Counted from the first letter of the stretch, positions 38,750 to 49,230 are shown. The stretch is 64,000 nt of DNA from an uncultured Pseudoteredinibacter sp. (GCF_947500695.1 NZ_CANMSS010000003.1:372001-436000); one strand, 5' to 3'. Program-made: numbers and translations. The notes: a model not told the origin generated them from the sequence alone.

Positions 38750-38770
38750 CTAATTCTGATGTGTAATCTC

Positions 38771-38776
38771 TATAAT
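38771..38776 (+). promoter_or_regulatory. Probable -10 element of putA
   Basis: A perfect TATAAT lies 36 bases before the putA ATG. No good -35 element is found at 16-18 bases upstream, which would suit a promoter that needs an activator such as the divergent Lrp protein. Confidence 0.5.
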
Positions 38777-38811
38777 GCCAAACATTCGAATTTCGGTAGT
38801 TTGGAGCTTTC

Positions 38812-41800
38812 ATGCTGTACCCAGAAAATCACAATGCCCAGAGCGAATTGCGTCAAAGCATACGCAATGCCTATCGTATGGACGAAGGTCAGGTCGTAGA
38901 GGAGTTATTGGCCCAGGATCAGATCGACGCTATATCTAGAGCCAAAATCTGGCAAAAAGCTCGCGAGCTGATTTTGCATATCCGTAAAGAGCAAGAAGGC
39001 AAGGGCGGTGTTGACGCGCTATTGCAAGAATTCTCGCTATCTACTGATGAAGGCATTGTCTTGATGTGTTTGGCCGAAGCATTGCTGCGCGTGCCAGATA
39101 AGGACACCATGGATCGATTGATTCGCGATAAATTATCGGGCGGTGATTGGGATTCACATCTCGGTAATTCAGATTCTTTGTTTGTAAATGCTTCCGCTTG
39201 GGGTCTATTGCTTACTGGCAAGATGGTGACTTACAGCGATGAAAATAATCGCCGCAATTTTGGCATTCTTAAGCAAACCATGGGCCGCGTTGGCGAGCCT
39301 GTTATTCGCCGCGCAGTTCGCTATGCCATGCAAATTATGGGTACTCAGTTTGTATTGGGCACTACCATTATTCAGGCTCTTAAGCGTGCCAGCGAAGAGG
39401 AAGCCAAAGGCTACCGCTACTCTTACGATATGCTAGGTGAAGGCGCGCGTACCGATGCCGACGCTCAACGCTATTTCCAAAGCTATATGGATGCTATTGA
39501 ATCCATTGGTAAAGCAGCCGCAAATGCTGGGCCAGAAGAAAGCCCGGGTATTTCTGTTAAGTTGTCCGCTATTCATCCACGCTATGAGTTTTCTCATCGC
39601 CAGCGCGTAATGGATGAGCTGGTTCCACGCTTAAAAGAACTGGCTTTGGCGGCAAAGCACTATGACATTGGTTTTACGGTTGATGCCGAAGAAGCTGATC
39701 GTTTAGACCTTTCTTTCGATATTATCGAAGCGGTTTATCTTGATGAGGATCTCGCTGGTTGGGAAGGTTTTGGCTTGGCGATTCAGGCCTATCAAAAACG
39801 TGCCCATTTGGTGATCGATTGGATTATTCAGCTCGCTCGCAAGGGCGGTCGCCGTATTATGGTGCGCCTAGTGAAAGGTGCTTACTGGGATTCGGAAATC
39901 AAATGGAGCCAAGAAGAAGGTCTAGAAGGCTATCCGGTATTTACCCGTAAAGCATCTACCGATGTTAGCTACCAAGTTTGTGCTCAAAAATTATTAGCCG
40001 CTAGAGATTGCATCTTCCCGCAGTTCGCCACCCATAATGCCTATAGCGTCGCGAGCATTTTAGCCATGGATAGCGAACGCAAAGGTTTTGAATTCCAACG
40101 TTTGCATGGCATGGGTGAGGCACTTTATGAAAACATGGTGGCCGATGAAGGCATTAGCTGTCGTATTTATGCACCCGTAGGTGAGCATGCCGATTTGCTG
40201 GCCTATCTAGTTCGCCGTCTGCTTGAAAATGGCGCTAATAGCTCTTTTGTAAACAATATTGTTGATGAATCGATTCCGGTTGAATCCTTATTGGAAGATC
40301 CTTTTGCCACAGTGGAATCTTGGAAAGAGAAAAGCAATTCAGTAATTCCATTGCCGGAAGATATTTTTGAAAGCGAGTTTTCTTCAGTAAGTGAAGATAT
40401 CGTGGCCCGTAAAAACTCTGTTGGTTTTGATCTTACGGATTGTAATCACACCGAGCCGGCCAAAGCTGCTTTAACCGCTTTATTGGACAACTGGCTGAAG
40501 GCGGCTGCAACAGCCGAAGGTGATTGCGAAGTGCGCAACCCGGCCAATCAAGATGAGCTTATTGGTCATCTACAGTTTGATAGCGAATCGGCCATTGAAG
40601 AGAAGCTGCAGCAAGCGCAGACGGCTCAGTCAGCTTGGGCGGCTCGCCCAACAGTTGAGCGTGCAGGGTTATTAAATGCAATGGCTGATGCGCTTGAAGC
40701 GAATCGTGATGAATTCTTGGCCCTGTGTGTAAAAGAGGCGGGTAAGTCAGTTCCTGATGCAGTTGCGGAAATTCGTGAAGCCGTTGATTTTTGCCGTTAC
40801 TACGCTCGCCAAGCGGAAACCTTATTCAATGAAAATGCAGTGCAAGCACGCGGTGTTGTGCTTTGTATCAGCCCTTGGAACTTCCCATTAGCCATTTTCC
40901 TAGGTCAAGTTGCTGCAGCTTTGGTTACCGGTAATACGGTTTTAGCAAAGCCTGCCGAGCAAACCAGTCTAGTGGCATTGCGCTGCATTGAGCTGTGGCG
41001 AGAGCAGGGCTTGCCTGCCGATGTGTTGCAGCTAATTATTGGCCCAGGTAAGCCAGTGGGTGAAAAGCTTGTGCCTGATACACGCATTGCGGCAGTCATG
41101 TTTACCGGCTCAACTGCGACAGGCCAGTGGATTAATCGAACTTTGGCCGCGCGTGAAGAAAACTCGGCGCCCTTGGTGGCCGAAACAGGCGGTCAAAACG
41201 CCATGATTGTGGATTCAACCGCGCTTCCAGAGCAGGTGGTTGATGATGTTATGTCTTCAGGTTTTCAGTCGGCAGGCCAGCGTTGTTCGGCTTTACGTGT
41301 GTTGTTCCTGCAAGAAGATATCGCCGATAAAGTAATCACCATGATTAAAGGTGCGATGGCAGAGTTACATGTGGGTGATCCGCAGTGGTTAAGTACCGAT
41401 GTGGGCCCCGTTATCGATCAGGCGGCACTATCTCGTTTGCAAGCGCATCAGCAACACTTGGCGGAGCTATCCGATAAAAAAGCGCGCTTACATTATGCTT
41501 GTGGCATCGATAGCAATTTACCACATGGTAACTATTTTGCGCCGCATTTATATGAATTACAGAGCTTAGACATATTGCACGAAGAAGTTTTTGGGCCGGT
41601 AGTGCATGTAGTGCGCTTTAAGGGCAGTGAGCTGAACGATGTTATAGCGCAAATTAATCGCGCCGGCTTTGGCTTAACCCTAGGTGTACACAGTCGTATT
41701 CAGGCCGTTTGCGATAAGGTCGCGGTGCAAGCCAAAGTGGGCAATGTTTACATCAATCGCAATATTATTGGTGCGGTTGTTGGTGTGCAGCCATTTGGTG

Positions 41801-42597
41801 GTCGTGGCCTGTCTGGTACCGGACCAAAAGCCGGTGGCCCAGCTTATTTGCAGGCGCTAGTGAAGAATGTCAGCGACTCTGCAACAGACACTATCCAATT
41901 ACAATTGCCAGAGCCAAGACGCGATGCAGCAGCAGATCGCCTAATGGCTAAAGTTTCATCCGCACAGGCTCATTGGAATGCAATTGGCTTTGATGGGCGT
42001 TTAAATCAATTGCGCAGGCTGCTTGCCAGCATGGCGGGTTTGGACACATTCCCGAATCTTGAAGCGATGCTACACAATAGTCAGGATAGTCTGCAGGCGA
42101 TGGATGATCGTTTTGCCAAAATCAAAGAGCTGCCTGGCCCAACTGGTGAAAGCAATCTTTTGGGGCACGATGCCCGTGGCGTTTTACTGGCCTTAAAAGA
42201 AGATGGGCAAAACTACCGTGATTTCTTTGCGCCACTTATTTCAGCGCTATTGGCCGGTAATGCCTTATTGGTTAGCCTGCAAGAGGGTGATCAAGAGCTG
42301 TTCCAGCACCTGCTAGCTTTTGCCAAGCAAGCGGATATGCCGGCTGATCTTATCTGTGCAGTAAGTGAAAGTGAGCTGGCGGCTGTATTGGCAAGTCCAG
42401 AATTAGCCGCTGTTTTAGTGCCGGCATTTAGCTCTGAGTTGCAAGCTGTATTGGCACAGCGTGAAGGCGCTATTTTGCCTCAGCTACAAGCCAATGCTGC
42501 GTTCTTTGAGCAACGCTTGTTTATCGAAAAGACGATTACTACCGATACAACAGCCGCTGGTGGTAATGCCTCTTTAATGTCGATCTCTGAAGACTAG
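38812..42597 (+). CDS. putA: Bifunctional proline dehydrogenase / L-glutamate gamma-semialdehyde dehydrogenase
   Basis: PutA oxidises proline to glutamate in two steps. The 1261-residue protein has an N-terminal helical arm, the FAD-binding proline dehydrogenase barrel (about 180-480, with RLVKGAYWDSEIK near 350) and an aldehyde dehydrogenase domain with catalytic Glu791 (VAETGGQN) and Cys825 (SAGQRCSALR). A C-terminal extension of about 200 residues marks the long PutA type. There is no ribbon-helix-helix DNA-binding domain before the arm, so it cannot repress itself as E. coli PutA does; the divergent Lrp gene is the obvious regulator. GGAG precedes the start. Confidence 0.96.
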   Translation: MLYPENHNAQSELRQSIRNAYRMDEGQVVEELLAQDQIDAISRAKIWQKARELILHIRKEQEGKGGVDALLQEFSLSTDEGIVLMCLAEALLRVPDKDTMDRLIRDKLSGGDWDSHLGNSDSLFVNASAWGLLLTGKMVTYSDENNRRNFGILKQTMGRVGEPVIRRAVRYAMQIMGTQFVLGTTIIQALKRASEEEAKGYRYSYDMLGEGARTDADAQRYFQSYMDAIESIGKAAANAGPEESPGISVKLSAIHPRYEFSHRQRVMDELVPRLKELALAAKHYDIGFTVDAEEADRLDLSFDIIEAVYLDEDLAGWEGFGLAIQAYQKRAHLVIDWIIQLARKGGRRIMVRLVKGAYWDSEIKWSQEEGLEGYPVFTRKASTDVSYQVCAQKLLAARDCIFPQFATHNAYSVASILAMDSERKGFEFQRLHGMGEALYENMVADEGISCRIYAPVGEHADLLAYLVRRLLENGANSSFVNNIVDESIPVESLLEDPFATVESWKEKSNSVIPLPEDIFESEFSSVSEDIVARKNSVGFDLTDCNHTEPAKAALTALLDNWLKAAATAEGDCEVRNPANQDELIGHLQFDSESAIEEKLQQAQTAQSAWAARPTVERAGLLNAMADALEANRDEFLALCVKEAGKSVPDAVAEIREAVDFCRYYARQAETLFNENAVQARGVVLCISPWNFPLAIFLGQVAAALVTGNTVLAKPAEQTSLVALRCIELWREQGLPADVLQLIIGPGKPVGEKLVPDTRIAAVMFTGSTATGQWINRTLAAREENSAPLVAETGGQNAMIVDSTALPEQVVDDVMSSGFQSAGQRCSALRVLFLQEDIADKVITMIKGAMAELHVGDPQWLSTDVGPVIDQAALSRLQAHQQHLAELSDKKARLHYACGIDSNLPHGNYFAPHLYELQSLDILHEEVFGPVVHVVRFKGSELNDVIAQINRAGFGLTLGVHSRIQAVCDKVAVQAKVGNVYINRNIIGAVVGVQPFGGRGLSGTGPKAGGPAYLQALVKNVSDSATDTIQLQLPEPRRDAAADRLMAKVSSAQAHWNAIGFDGRLNQLRRLLASMAGLDTFPNLEAMLHNSQDSLQAMDDRFAKIKELPGPTGESNLLGHDARGVLLALKEDGQNYRDFFAPLISALLAGNALLVSLQEGDQELFQHLLAFAKQADMPADLICAVSESELAAVLASPELAAVLVPAFSSELQAVLAQREGAILPQLQANAAFFEQRLFIEKTITTDTTAAGGNASLMSISED

Positions 42598-42643
42598 CAA
42601 CGAACAAATCTCCCGCAACGGCTGTAAAGCCGAAGCATCTTTC

Positions 42644-42682
42644 GCCCAACTCGTGGAATATCCGCTGAGTTGGGCTTTTTTT
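42644..42682 (+). terminator. Rho-independent terminator after putA
   Basis: A nine-base-pair perfect stem (GCCCAACTC and GAGTTGGGC, 14-base loop) is followed by seven T. It lies 47 bases after the putA stop. Confidence 0.88.
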
Positions 42683-42838
42683 ATGTTTAAAAATTTGCTT
42701 AACTGTGCGGCTATTTTATGGTGCTTCTTTATGACTTCTAAAGAGCCGCTAGATACATTAGACGTCATTAATAAGAGCGTCATGTTTTACATGCCAAAGA
42801 TGTAATCTTTGCGTGTTGATAAATTAAGTGAGATTGCT

Positions 42839-43978
42839 ATGAGCACAACTATTTCAATTGCCAGTGATTTTGATGGTGGCAATATTGTCGTCAAGGACGC
42901 TACTAACCCCGAGCAGATAAGCTTAGAGATCCGCCGTGATATCGCGGCGGATTACTTTCAGTGGTTTTATTTTTCGGTATCAAACTGTGCGGGTCAGGCG
43001 ATGGGCTTTAGTCTTGAAAACGCCAGCAAGGCCTCCTACGCCGATGCTTGGGATAATTATAATGTTGTCGCTTCATATGATCGCGAAAGCTGGTTCCGAG
43101 TCCCTGCTCAATATCAAGACGGCCAGTTGAAATGGCAACACCAGCCAGAGCACGATCAAGTTTATTACTCGTATTTTGCACCTTATGATAAGGCTCGCCA
43201 CGAGCAGCTATTAACAACTATCAATAGTCATGAGCGCTGTGAACAAATCGATCAATGCCAAACGGTCGATGGTCATAGTGTTGAGTTGTTTAAGTTTGCA
43301 AGCACTGCACAAACGGCTGAAAAGCGTAATTTGTGGTTAATTGCGCGCCAACACCCAGGTGAAACCATGGCGGAATGGTTTATGGAAGGTTTACTAGAAA
43401 AGCTATTCGCCATGCCTGATAGTGAAGCTCTTCTAATGGGTGCCGATATTTACTTTGTGGTAAATATGAACCCCGACGGGTCATGGGCGGGTAATTTACG
43501 CACCAATGGTGCAGGTACCGATCTTAACCGTGCTTGGCAAGATCCTACAGCTGAATCCAGCCCAGAAGTGCTTATGGTACGTAATGCCATGGACAGAATT
43601 GGCGTTGATATGTTTCTAGATATTCATGGTGACGAAGAGTTGCCGTATGTATTCACCGCGGGCTGTGAAGGTAACCCGAGTTATTCCCTGCGCCTACAAG
43701 AATTGGAAGAGCGCTTCCGTCGCCGTTATCAAGAGATAAATCCAGATTTTCAGTCTGTCTATGGTTATGACAAAGATGAGCCTGGCAAGGCAGACTTGCG
43801 TATCGCTTGTAATCAGGTAGGGCAGCGTTTTGATTGTTTATCTTTCACCATAGAAATGCCCTTTAAAGACAACGCCAATATCCCTGATGAAAAAGAGGGC
43901 TGGTCTCCTGAGCGCTCTAGAAACTTGGGTATTTCTACTCTGGAATTGATGGCCGAATTACTACCAGATTTAAGATAG
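42839..43978 (+). CDS. M14 family zinc carboxypeptidase (cytosolic carboxypeptidase type)
   Basis: I choose the ATG at 42839 (379 residues); a TTG ten codons upstream reads through without a ribosome binding site. The N-terminal 115 residues form the beta-sandwich domain typical of cytosolic (Nna1-like) carboxypeptidases. The M14 domain follows, with zinc ligands His172 and Glu175 (HPGE) and His263 (DIHGDEE), the substrate-binding TDLNRAW segment and a probable catalytic Glu in FTIEMPFK. No signal peptide is seen, so it acts in the cytoplasm. Bacterial members have few known substrates. Confidence 0.85.
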   Translation: MSTTISIASDFDGGNIVVKDATNPEQISLEIRRDIAADYFQWFYFSVSNCAGQAMGFSLENASKASYADAWDNYNVVASYDRESWFRVPAQYQDGQLKWQHQPEHDQVYYSYFAPYDKARHEQLLTTINSHERCEQIDQCQTVDGHSVELFKFASTAQTAEKRNLWLIARQHPGETMAEWFMEGLLEKLFAMPDSEALLMGADIYFVVNMNPDGSWAGNLRTNGAGTDLNRAWQDPTAESSPEVLMVRNAMDRIGVDMFLDIHGDEELPYVFTAGCEGNPSYSLRLQELEERFRRRYQEINPDFQSVYGYDKDEPGKADLRIACNQVGQRFDCLSFTIEMPFKDNANIPDEKEGWSPERSRNLGISTLELMAELLPDLR

Positions 43979-44011
43979 CTTTAAGTTTCATTCCTAGGTT
44001 CAAGATTCATG

Positions 44012-44045
44012 GCGAATAACTCGATGGGTTATTCGCTGTTTTTTT
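44012..44045 (+). terminator. Rho-independent terminator after the M14 peptidase gene
   Basis: A nine-base-pair stem (GCGAATAAC and GTTATTCGC, seven-base loop) is followed by TG and seven T. It lies between the convergent peptidase and chemoreceptor genes and faces the peptidase transcript. Confidence 0.88.
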
Positions 44046-44049
44046 AATT

Positions 44050-46053
44050 CTAAACCTGAAACTGCTTTACGTTCTCAGATAGATTCTTCGAAAGATCGCT
44101 GACTTCATCGGTGGCGGCGTTTAAAGACGTTAAGCTGCTGCTGGTTTTATTATACTGCTCCTGAATAAACTGAACATTTTTGTTGATATCTTCAACAGCG
44201 ATAGATTGCTCTTCGGTAGCCGTTGCAATTTGAATGTTCATTTTATTTAAGTTCGAGATCTGCTGGATAACGATACCAATATTTTCGCTGCTGTTATTTA
44301 AGCTATTGGCGGTATTCTCCGCGAGCTCTAAACTGCTGCTGATGGCACTTACTGCTTTAGAACTGCCTTGTTGAAGCTTTTCAATATTGTCTTGAATTTG
44401 CCCGGTAGACTCTTGGGTTTTGGAAGCAAGTGAGCGAACTTCATCCGCGACGACTGCAAAGCCTCGGCCCTGCTCGCCAGCTCGGGCAGCTTCAATAGCG
44501 GCATTCAAAGCCAGCAAATTGGTTTGTTCTGCAACACCTCGAATTACATCTAGGATTGACCCTATCTCGCTGCTATCTTCTGCTAGAGATTGAATAACTT
44601 GATTGGTGCTGCTCAATTCATTGCTTAACTGCTTCATCTCACTAAGTACAGTTTGCAACATCTGATTGCCGGATTCCGCTGAGTTGTTGGCCTCCTCGGA
44701 TTGAGACGCTGCTTGGGAGCAGTTTTGCGCAACTTCCTGCACGGTAGAGCCCATCTGATTCATCGCGACAGCGGCCATTTGAGTTTGTCCTAGTCCAGAG
44801 TTAACTTGCTCGTTTACCGCCTCTGAAATATTTTCCAGAGTGTTTACGGTTTTATTCAGCGAGCTATCGGCTTCTTTGGTGTTATGTATGAGTGTTCGCA
44901 TCTGTGCCACCATGGCATTGAATGAGTCTGCCAATTGGCCAAGGTCATCATCACTATTGCTTTGGGCGTGGGCCTTTAGATTAGATTTTTCGCCAAGCTG
45001 ATGCATGGCTGAAGATATGGTTTTTAGTTGTTCGGTAATCCCTTTCACCGTGTAACTACAAAGCAATACCGCGATGGCAATACCTACAATGGCGATGATC
45101 AGAATAGTATAGAACGCAGATTGGCTGGAGTTCTTTTTTTGGCTCATCATTTTTTGAAAATCATTTTCAATCGCCAGCTCAGCCTTTTTGAGAAGGTTGA
45201 TTCTTTGGGTGGCCATATTGAACCAGTCTGAAGCCTCCACCAAACTGTCTGTGCGCCCCTCTGATATGGAATCTCTAACATTCTGTATATTTTGCCAGAG
45301 TTGTGCATCGCGGTGTTTTTCCGAATTTCTAAGTAAAGCTTGGCTGGCAAGGTTTCTGAAGAGTTCCATGAACTTTTCTTGTTCGATTCCTAGTGTGGTT
45401 GCTCTCTTTCGCAACTCAATTTGCTCGCCGCTAGATGATAGAAGTGATGCAATTACAGCACGTTCAATTCCAGCTCTTTCCTTAGCTTGTAGGAAATAGA
45501 CGTAGGCGGTAGCAGACCTAGACAAGTCTGGCTCATTGAGTTCTAGGCTAAGTTGAGTGTTTAGGTCTAGTAAGTTTTTGTTCTTCTCTGTGAATTTTGC
45601 CAGCGCCTCAGGGAGTGGAATATTGAACGAATCAATCTTGTTGCGGATGTCTGGCAGGTCACTGAGTTGCTGATTAATGGACTGACCAAGCTTCTTCTGT
45701 TCTGGGCTGCTTAGTGTGTAGCTTAATTCGCTGTAACTCTTGCGATAAACGTTAAGAAGCTTGTCGGTGTTTTTACGTTGTTCTTTGATTTTGTCGGCAA
45801 ATCGATTGCCTTGGCTACTAAGAAAGATAGCTGTCATGCCACGTTCTTTTTGGATTTCGTGTACCAGTTGATTGGCGTTCATAGCCAATATGCTTAGGTC
45901 TCGGCTCTTGCTCATCTGGTCAGAGCTTTCTTTTAAAAGAATGAGTTTGCTACCAATAAAAAAGAGGGCGAGTAATAAAGGTGCTAAGACAATCAGTAGT
46001 AATTTGTATCGAATAGCTAAGTTTTTGAACTGAAACACAAGTCTCTCCTGCAT
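44050..46053 (-). CDS. Methyl-accepting chemotaxis protein with a nitrate/nitrite-sensing (NIT) domain
   Basis: This 667-residue chemoreceptor has a membrane segment at about residues 18-36, a periplasmic helical NIT-type domain ([20 protein letters not shown] near 50-70), a second membrane segment at about 317-337, a HAMP domain and the signalling domain. The hairpin tip ([20 protein letters not shown] near residue 512) is canonical. It should steer motility or twitching; a nitrate or nitrite ligand is only suggested by the domain. The start is uncertain: GGAGAG lies inside the first codons and could serve a GTG at 46038 instead of this ATG. Confidence 0.92.
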   Translation of the reverse strand: MQERLVFQFKNLAIRYKLLLIVLAPLLLALFFIGSKLILLKESSDQMSKSRDLSILAMNANQLVHEIQKERGMTAIFLSSQGNRFADKIKEQRKNTDKLLNVYRKSYSELSYTLSSPEQKKLGQSINQQLSDLPDIRNKIDSFNIPLPEALAKFTEKNKNLLDLNTQLSLELNEPDLSRSATAYVYFLQAKERAGIERAVIASLLSSSGEQIELRKRATTLGIEQEKFMELFRNLASQALLRNSEKHRDAQLWQNIQNVRDSISEGRTDSLVEASDWFNMATQRINLLKKAELAIENDFQKMMSQKKNSSQSAFYTILIIAIVGIAIAVLLCSYTVKGITEQLKTISSAMHQLGEKSNLKAHAQSNSDDDLGQLADSFNAMVAQMRTLIHNTKEADSSLNKTVNTLENISEAVNEQVNSGLGQTQMAAVAMNQMGSTVQEVAQNCSQAASQSEEANNSAESGNQMLQTVLSEMKQLSNELSSTNQVIQSLAEDSSEIGSILDVIRGVAEQTNLLALNAAIEAARAGEQGRGFAVVADEVRSLASKTQESTGQIQDNIEKLQQGSSKAVSAISSSLELAENTANSLNNSSENIGIVIQQISNLNKMNIQIATATEEQSIAVEDINKNVQFIQEQYNKTSSSLTSLNAATDEVSDLSKNLSENVKQFQV

Positions 46054-46319
46054 AGTGATTTCTTAGGCAACTACGCTTTAAAGCCGCACCGCAGCGAACA
46101 AAAAAGATACCTGTATATTAGAATCTAGTACTTTATGGAGATGAGTGGTAATAATTGATGATTAATCGATGAATGGCGATTGTTAATAAAATATTCTTTG
46201 GAGTGAGAGTAAAAGGTTGTGTTCTAAATGACAGATAGATAGCTAGATAGATGGCGGGATTTTTCTTTAGAGCGAGAACAGGGCCTTATAAGGCCCTGTT
46301 CATTTTGCTAAGGAAGTCT
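46054..46319. other. Gap with hairpin between aruH-like and chemoreceptor genes
   Basis: A ten-base-pair perfect stem at 46277-46300 (AACAGGGCCT, TATA, AGGCCCTGTT) lies 20 bases after the aminotransferase stop. It has no T-run on the minus strand, so it may end the aruI-aruH transcript only weakly or act as a 3' stabiliser. The rest, up to 46053, should carry the chemoreceptor promoter and includes a short GATA-type tandem run at about 46226-46249. Confidence 0.55.
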
Positions 46320-47507
46320 TTAGCTGGTTAAGGCTTTAGCATAACGTTCAATGCGATCAAATGCTGGCTTGAGTACATTAATTGGCTGAGCAAGTGAAAC
46401 TCGTACATAATTTGTGGTGCTTTGACCAAAGCCGATGCCGGGCAACACCGATACTTTTTCTTTCTTCAATAAATCCTCGGCAAAACATAAGCCGTTTTCG
46501 GCCAGATCGTCGACCTTGATCATAACAAACATGCCGGCTTTTGGGGTCTGGCAGGAAATTCCGGGGATGCTATTTACGCGCTCACAAACATAGTTGCGTC
46601 GTTGGCGATATTCTTCACGCACACCCTGGATATACTCTTCATCGTTGCTCAAAGCAAAGGCTGCCGCGTCCTGTACAAATTGGCAGCACCCAAAGATGGT
46701 TGATGAAGTGAAATCCAATAGTCGTTGTGAAAACTCAGTACTCGCCACAGTCCAGCCTAAGCGCCAGCCGGTCATTGCGTGGGATTTAGATAAGCCATCG
46801 ATAATAACAACGTTGTCCAAACTCGCCGCTGCTTTGCGTAGCGAGGTGTGAGTTTCATCGAAGGTGATCATCGAGTAAACCTCATCGCAAACTAGCCATA
46901 AATTGTTCTCTAAGCAAAATTCGGCAAGTTCACGAAGTTGGCTTTCGCTGATCATATTACCTGCTGGGTTGCCTGGTGTGTTAATAAAGACAACTCGGGT
47001 CTTGTTGGTGACCGCTGCTTTAACGCGCTCTACATCGAGCTCAAAATGGTTTTCTACATCCAGTTCAACAGGTACTACATTGACATTCAAAGCTTTGAAA
47101 ATCCCTTCGTAGCCAACATACATAGGCTCGGCCACAATAATATCTTCGCCGTCATTCAATAGGCAGGCCATAACTGAATAAATAGCGTTCGTTGCGCCTG
47201 GAAAAATCACTACATTACTAGGGTCGCAGTGTTTGCCAGAGGCTTTAATTTCGATATCAGAAATAATTTGACGTAAATGTTTCTCTCCCATCCCTGGCGC
47301 ATAATGAGTGCGGCCCTTTTCTAAGCTATCAATGGTCGCTCGAATTGTTGACGGGAGGGTGGCAAGGTCAGGGTCGCCGACCGATAGCAAATAAACATCT
47401 TCGCCATTAGCGAATTGTTCGCAAGCTTGATCGTGCACGGCCCAAACACCGGAGGATTCTTCAATCAAGCGCTGCGATAGTTGGCTGATACGGGCATCGA
47501 AAGTCAT
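46320..47507 (-). CDS. aruH: Class I/II aminotransferase, probable arginine--pyruvate transaminase
   Basis: This 395-residue fold-type I PLP enzyme has the lysine in DGLSKSHAMTGWRLG near residue 240, NTPGNPAG near residue 177 and the early LLSVGDPDL segment. It resembles AruH of Pseudomonas as I remember it, including GEDVYLLSVGDPD and IVAEPMYVGYEG. The gene upstream resembles AruI, which strengthens the call. AruH converts L-arginine and pyruvate to 2-ketoarginine and alanine. A different amino-acid specificity remains possible. Confidence 0.72.
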   Translation of the reverse strand: MTFDARISQLSQRLIEESSGVWAVHDQACEQFANGEDVYLLSVGDPDLATLPSTIRATIDSLEKGRTHYAPGMGEKHLRQIISDIEIKASGKHCDPSNVVIFPGATNAIYSVMACLLNDGEDIIVAEPMYVGYEGIFKALNVNVVPVELDVENHFELDVERVKAAVTNKTRVVFINTPGNPAGNMISESQLRELAEFCLENNLWLVCDEVYSMITFDETHTSLRKAAASLDNVVIIDGLSKSHAMTGWRLGWTVASTEFSQRLLDFTSSTIFGCCQFVQDAAAFALSNDEEYIQGVREEYRQRRNYVCERVNSIPGISCQTPKAGMFVMIKVDDLAENGLCFAEDLLKKEKVSVLPGIGFGQSTTNYVRVSLAQPINVLKPAFDRIERYAKALTS

Positions 47508-47527
47508 AATGATGGGCTCTTAATCCG

Positions 47528-49129
47528 TTATGATTGAGTTAAAAAATCGGCTTCGCGAACTTCAATAACCGTGGGCATATTGTGCTCACGGTGTTCACGC
47601 AGCAGTTCAATAAGTTGAGTTGGATTTTCGGCTCGAGCGGCACGACAGCCATAAGCTGTAGCAATCGCTAAAAAGTCTGGCGTGTGAATATCACAGGCGA
47701 TGGGCTGCATGCCGGCTGTTTCAAAATTTTGCGCGATCATTTCATAGCGCTGGTTATTCCACACTACAATCGCGACAGGCAGCTGAGCCTCTACGGCTGT
47801 TGATAACTCATTGATAGTAAATTGCAAACCGCCATCACCGATTAAGCTAATCACTGGCAACTCTGGCTTTGCGAGCTTTGCACCGAAGGCGGCGGGTAGG
47901 GCGTAGCCAAGCGTGCCATAACCTGTCGCGGCTGAAGCAAAGCGGCGCGTACTACGTGCCTGCAGTTGTGCTGCTGCGAAGTAGGCTGGCTGTGTAGAGT
48001 CGCCCAAAATGGCAGCTTCGGGCAGCGCTTCGTATAAAGCATCCAAAAAGGTTTGATAATTTTGATCCACACTTGGAGCGAGTTTTTCGCGAACCGCTTT
48101 GCTGCGTTGTGCACCTGCGCGTGCGGTAAAATCTAACTCGGGCAATAGCGCGGTAATGGCTGCATTGCTATCAGCTTGGATTGCAATATCGGGGCGAGCA
48201 TTGCGGCACAGCTGTGTGGCATCAATATCGATGCGGATCAGCTTTCCACCAAGCGCAAAGCCCCCGTCAAAGAAAAAATCATAATCCGTTTCGCTAAATT
48301 CAGTGCCAATACCGAGGATCACATCGGCCTCTAAATAGAGATCCCGTACGGCCTGGTAGCTTGGGCTACTATTTATCAATAGCGGATGCTCGGGGGGCAG
48401 AATACCTTTAGCGTTATGGGTCAAGGTGGTGGGGGCATCCAGTTTTTCAGCCAGAGCCAAGGCGAGCTCAGCGGCATCTGCGGCACCGCCACCCAGCGCC
48501 AGCACAGGCTTTTCTGCGTTGTTTAGCAAATTGGCGGCCGCTTTAATGCTTGCTTCATTGGCTGCTGGTCGGCTTGGTAGTGGCCAGGTTTCCACCTCAA
48601 CATGGCTGGCATCAGCGGTGATCACATCTAACGGCATTGAAAGGTGCACAGGCCCTGGGCGTTGGCTATGAAAAATGCTGAAGGCGCGAGCTAAGATCAT
48701 AGGCAGCTCGTCCACTCTTGAAACGGTGTGAGCCCAAACGCTACTTTGTTCCATGGCGCGTTGCAAATCTGTGGTCTCGTGCAGGCGACCTTCGCCCAAG
48801 CCTTTTTCGTGGCGATTGTTATCGGCTGAGATTACCAGCATTGGGACAGAGTCTTGTAAAGCTTGTCCCATGGCGGTAGCGATATTCAGTGCGCCTGGCC
48901 CAGAAACTGTAACGCAGGCTGCCGGGCGACCGCTTACTCTCGCATAGCCATCGGCCATAAAGCCGGCGCCTTGTTCATGTCGCGGAGTTACATGGCGGAT
49001 ATTGGTTTGAGGCAGGCCGCGATATAGCTCGATGGTGTGAGTACCGGGTATGCCAAAAGCTGTATCGATACCATAGGCTTCCATCAATTTGGCCAACAGT
49101 ACGCCACCGGTTTGTATTGCCTGAGTCAT
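47528..49129 (-). CDS. aruI: Thiamine-diphosphate enzyme, probable 2-ketoarginine decarboxylase
   Basis: This 533-residue enzyme has the three-domain layout of the acetolactate synthase family. The activating glutamate is in PRHEQGAGFMADGYAR near residue 52, and the ThDP motif runs from IGDGGLQF near residue 435 to VVWNN. It lacks the features that would mark a biosynthetic acetolactate synthase operon, such as a small subunit next door. Next to an AruH-like transaminase the best reading is AruI, which decarboxylates 5-guanidino-2-oxopentanoate to 4-guanidinobutanal. AGGAGG precedes the ATG. Confidence 0.75.
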   Translation of the reverse strand: MTQAIQTGGVLLAKLMEAYGIDTAFGIPGTHTIELYRGLPQTNIRHVTPRHEQGAGFMADGYARVSGRPAACVTVSGPGALNIATAMGQALQDSVPMLVISADNNRHEKGLGEGRLHETTDLQRAMEQSSVWAHTVSRVDELPMILARAFSIFHSQRPGPVHLSMPLDVITADASHVEVETWPLPSRPAANEASIKAAANLLNNAEKPVLALGGGAADAAELALALAEKLDAPTTLTHNAKGILPPEHPLLINSSPSYQAVRDLYLEADVILGIGTEFSETDYDFFFDGGFALGGKLIRIDIDATQLCRNARPDIAIQADSNAAITALLPELDFTARAGAQRSKAVREKLAPSVDQNYQTFLDALYEALPEAAILGDSTQPAYFAAAQLQARSTRRFASAATGYGTLGYALPAAFGAKLAKPELPVISLIGDGGLQFTINELSTAVEAQLPVAIVVWNNQRYEMIAQNFETAGMQPIACDIHTPDFLAIATAYGCRAARAENPTQLIELLREHREHNMPTVIEVREADFLTQS

Positions 49130-49182
49130 CGCTTGCCTCCTTTTATTTCAATGTTTCAAGCATAGATCCCTTGGCAGACTTT

Positions 49183-49198
49183 GAATAACGATTTATTC
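49183..49198. promoter_or_regulatory. Inverted repeat in the aruI-lysR divergent region
   Basis: GAATAA-CGAT-TTATTC is a perfect inverted repeat centred in the 101-base gap between aruI and the divergent LysR gene, 33 bases before the LysR start. LysR-type proteins typically bind such A/T-rich palindromes between their own gene and the target. Binding is inferred from position. Confidence 0.45.
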
Positions 49199-49230
49199 TC
49201 CATAGTTCATTCCTAAAACTCATAAAGTCT

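Noticed and set aside
42574-42783. 69-codon open frame on the minus strand after putA
   Set aside because: It lies across the putA end and its terminator and has no sign of coding bias.
46226-46249. GATA-type tandem run as a microsatellite or phase-variable tract
   Set aside because: It has only a few imperfect four-base units and is too short and interrupted for slippage.
47528-49129. Acetolactate synthase large subunit as the identity of the ThDP enzyme
   Set aside because: There is no small-subunit gene nearby, and the partner is an AruH-like transaminase; the decarboxylase reading fits better.
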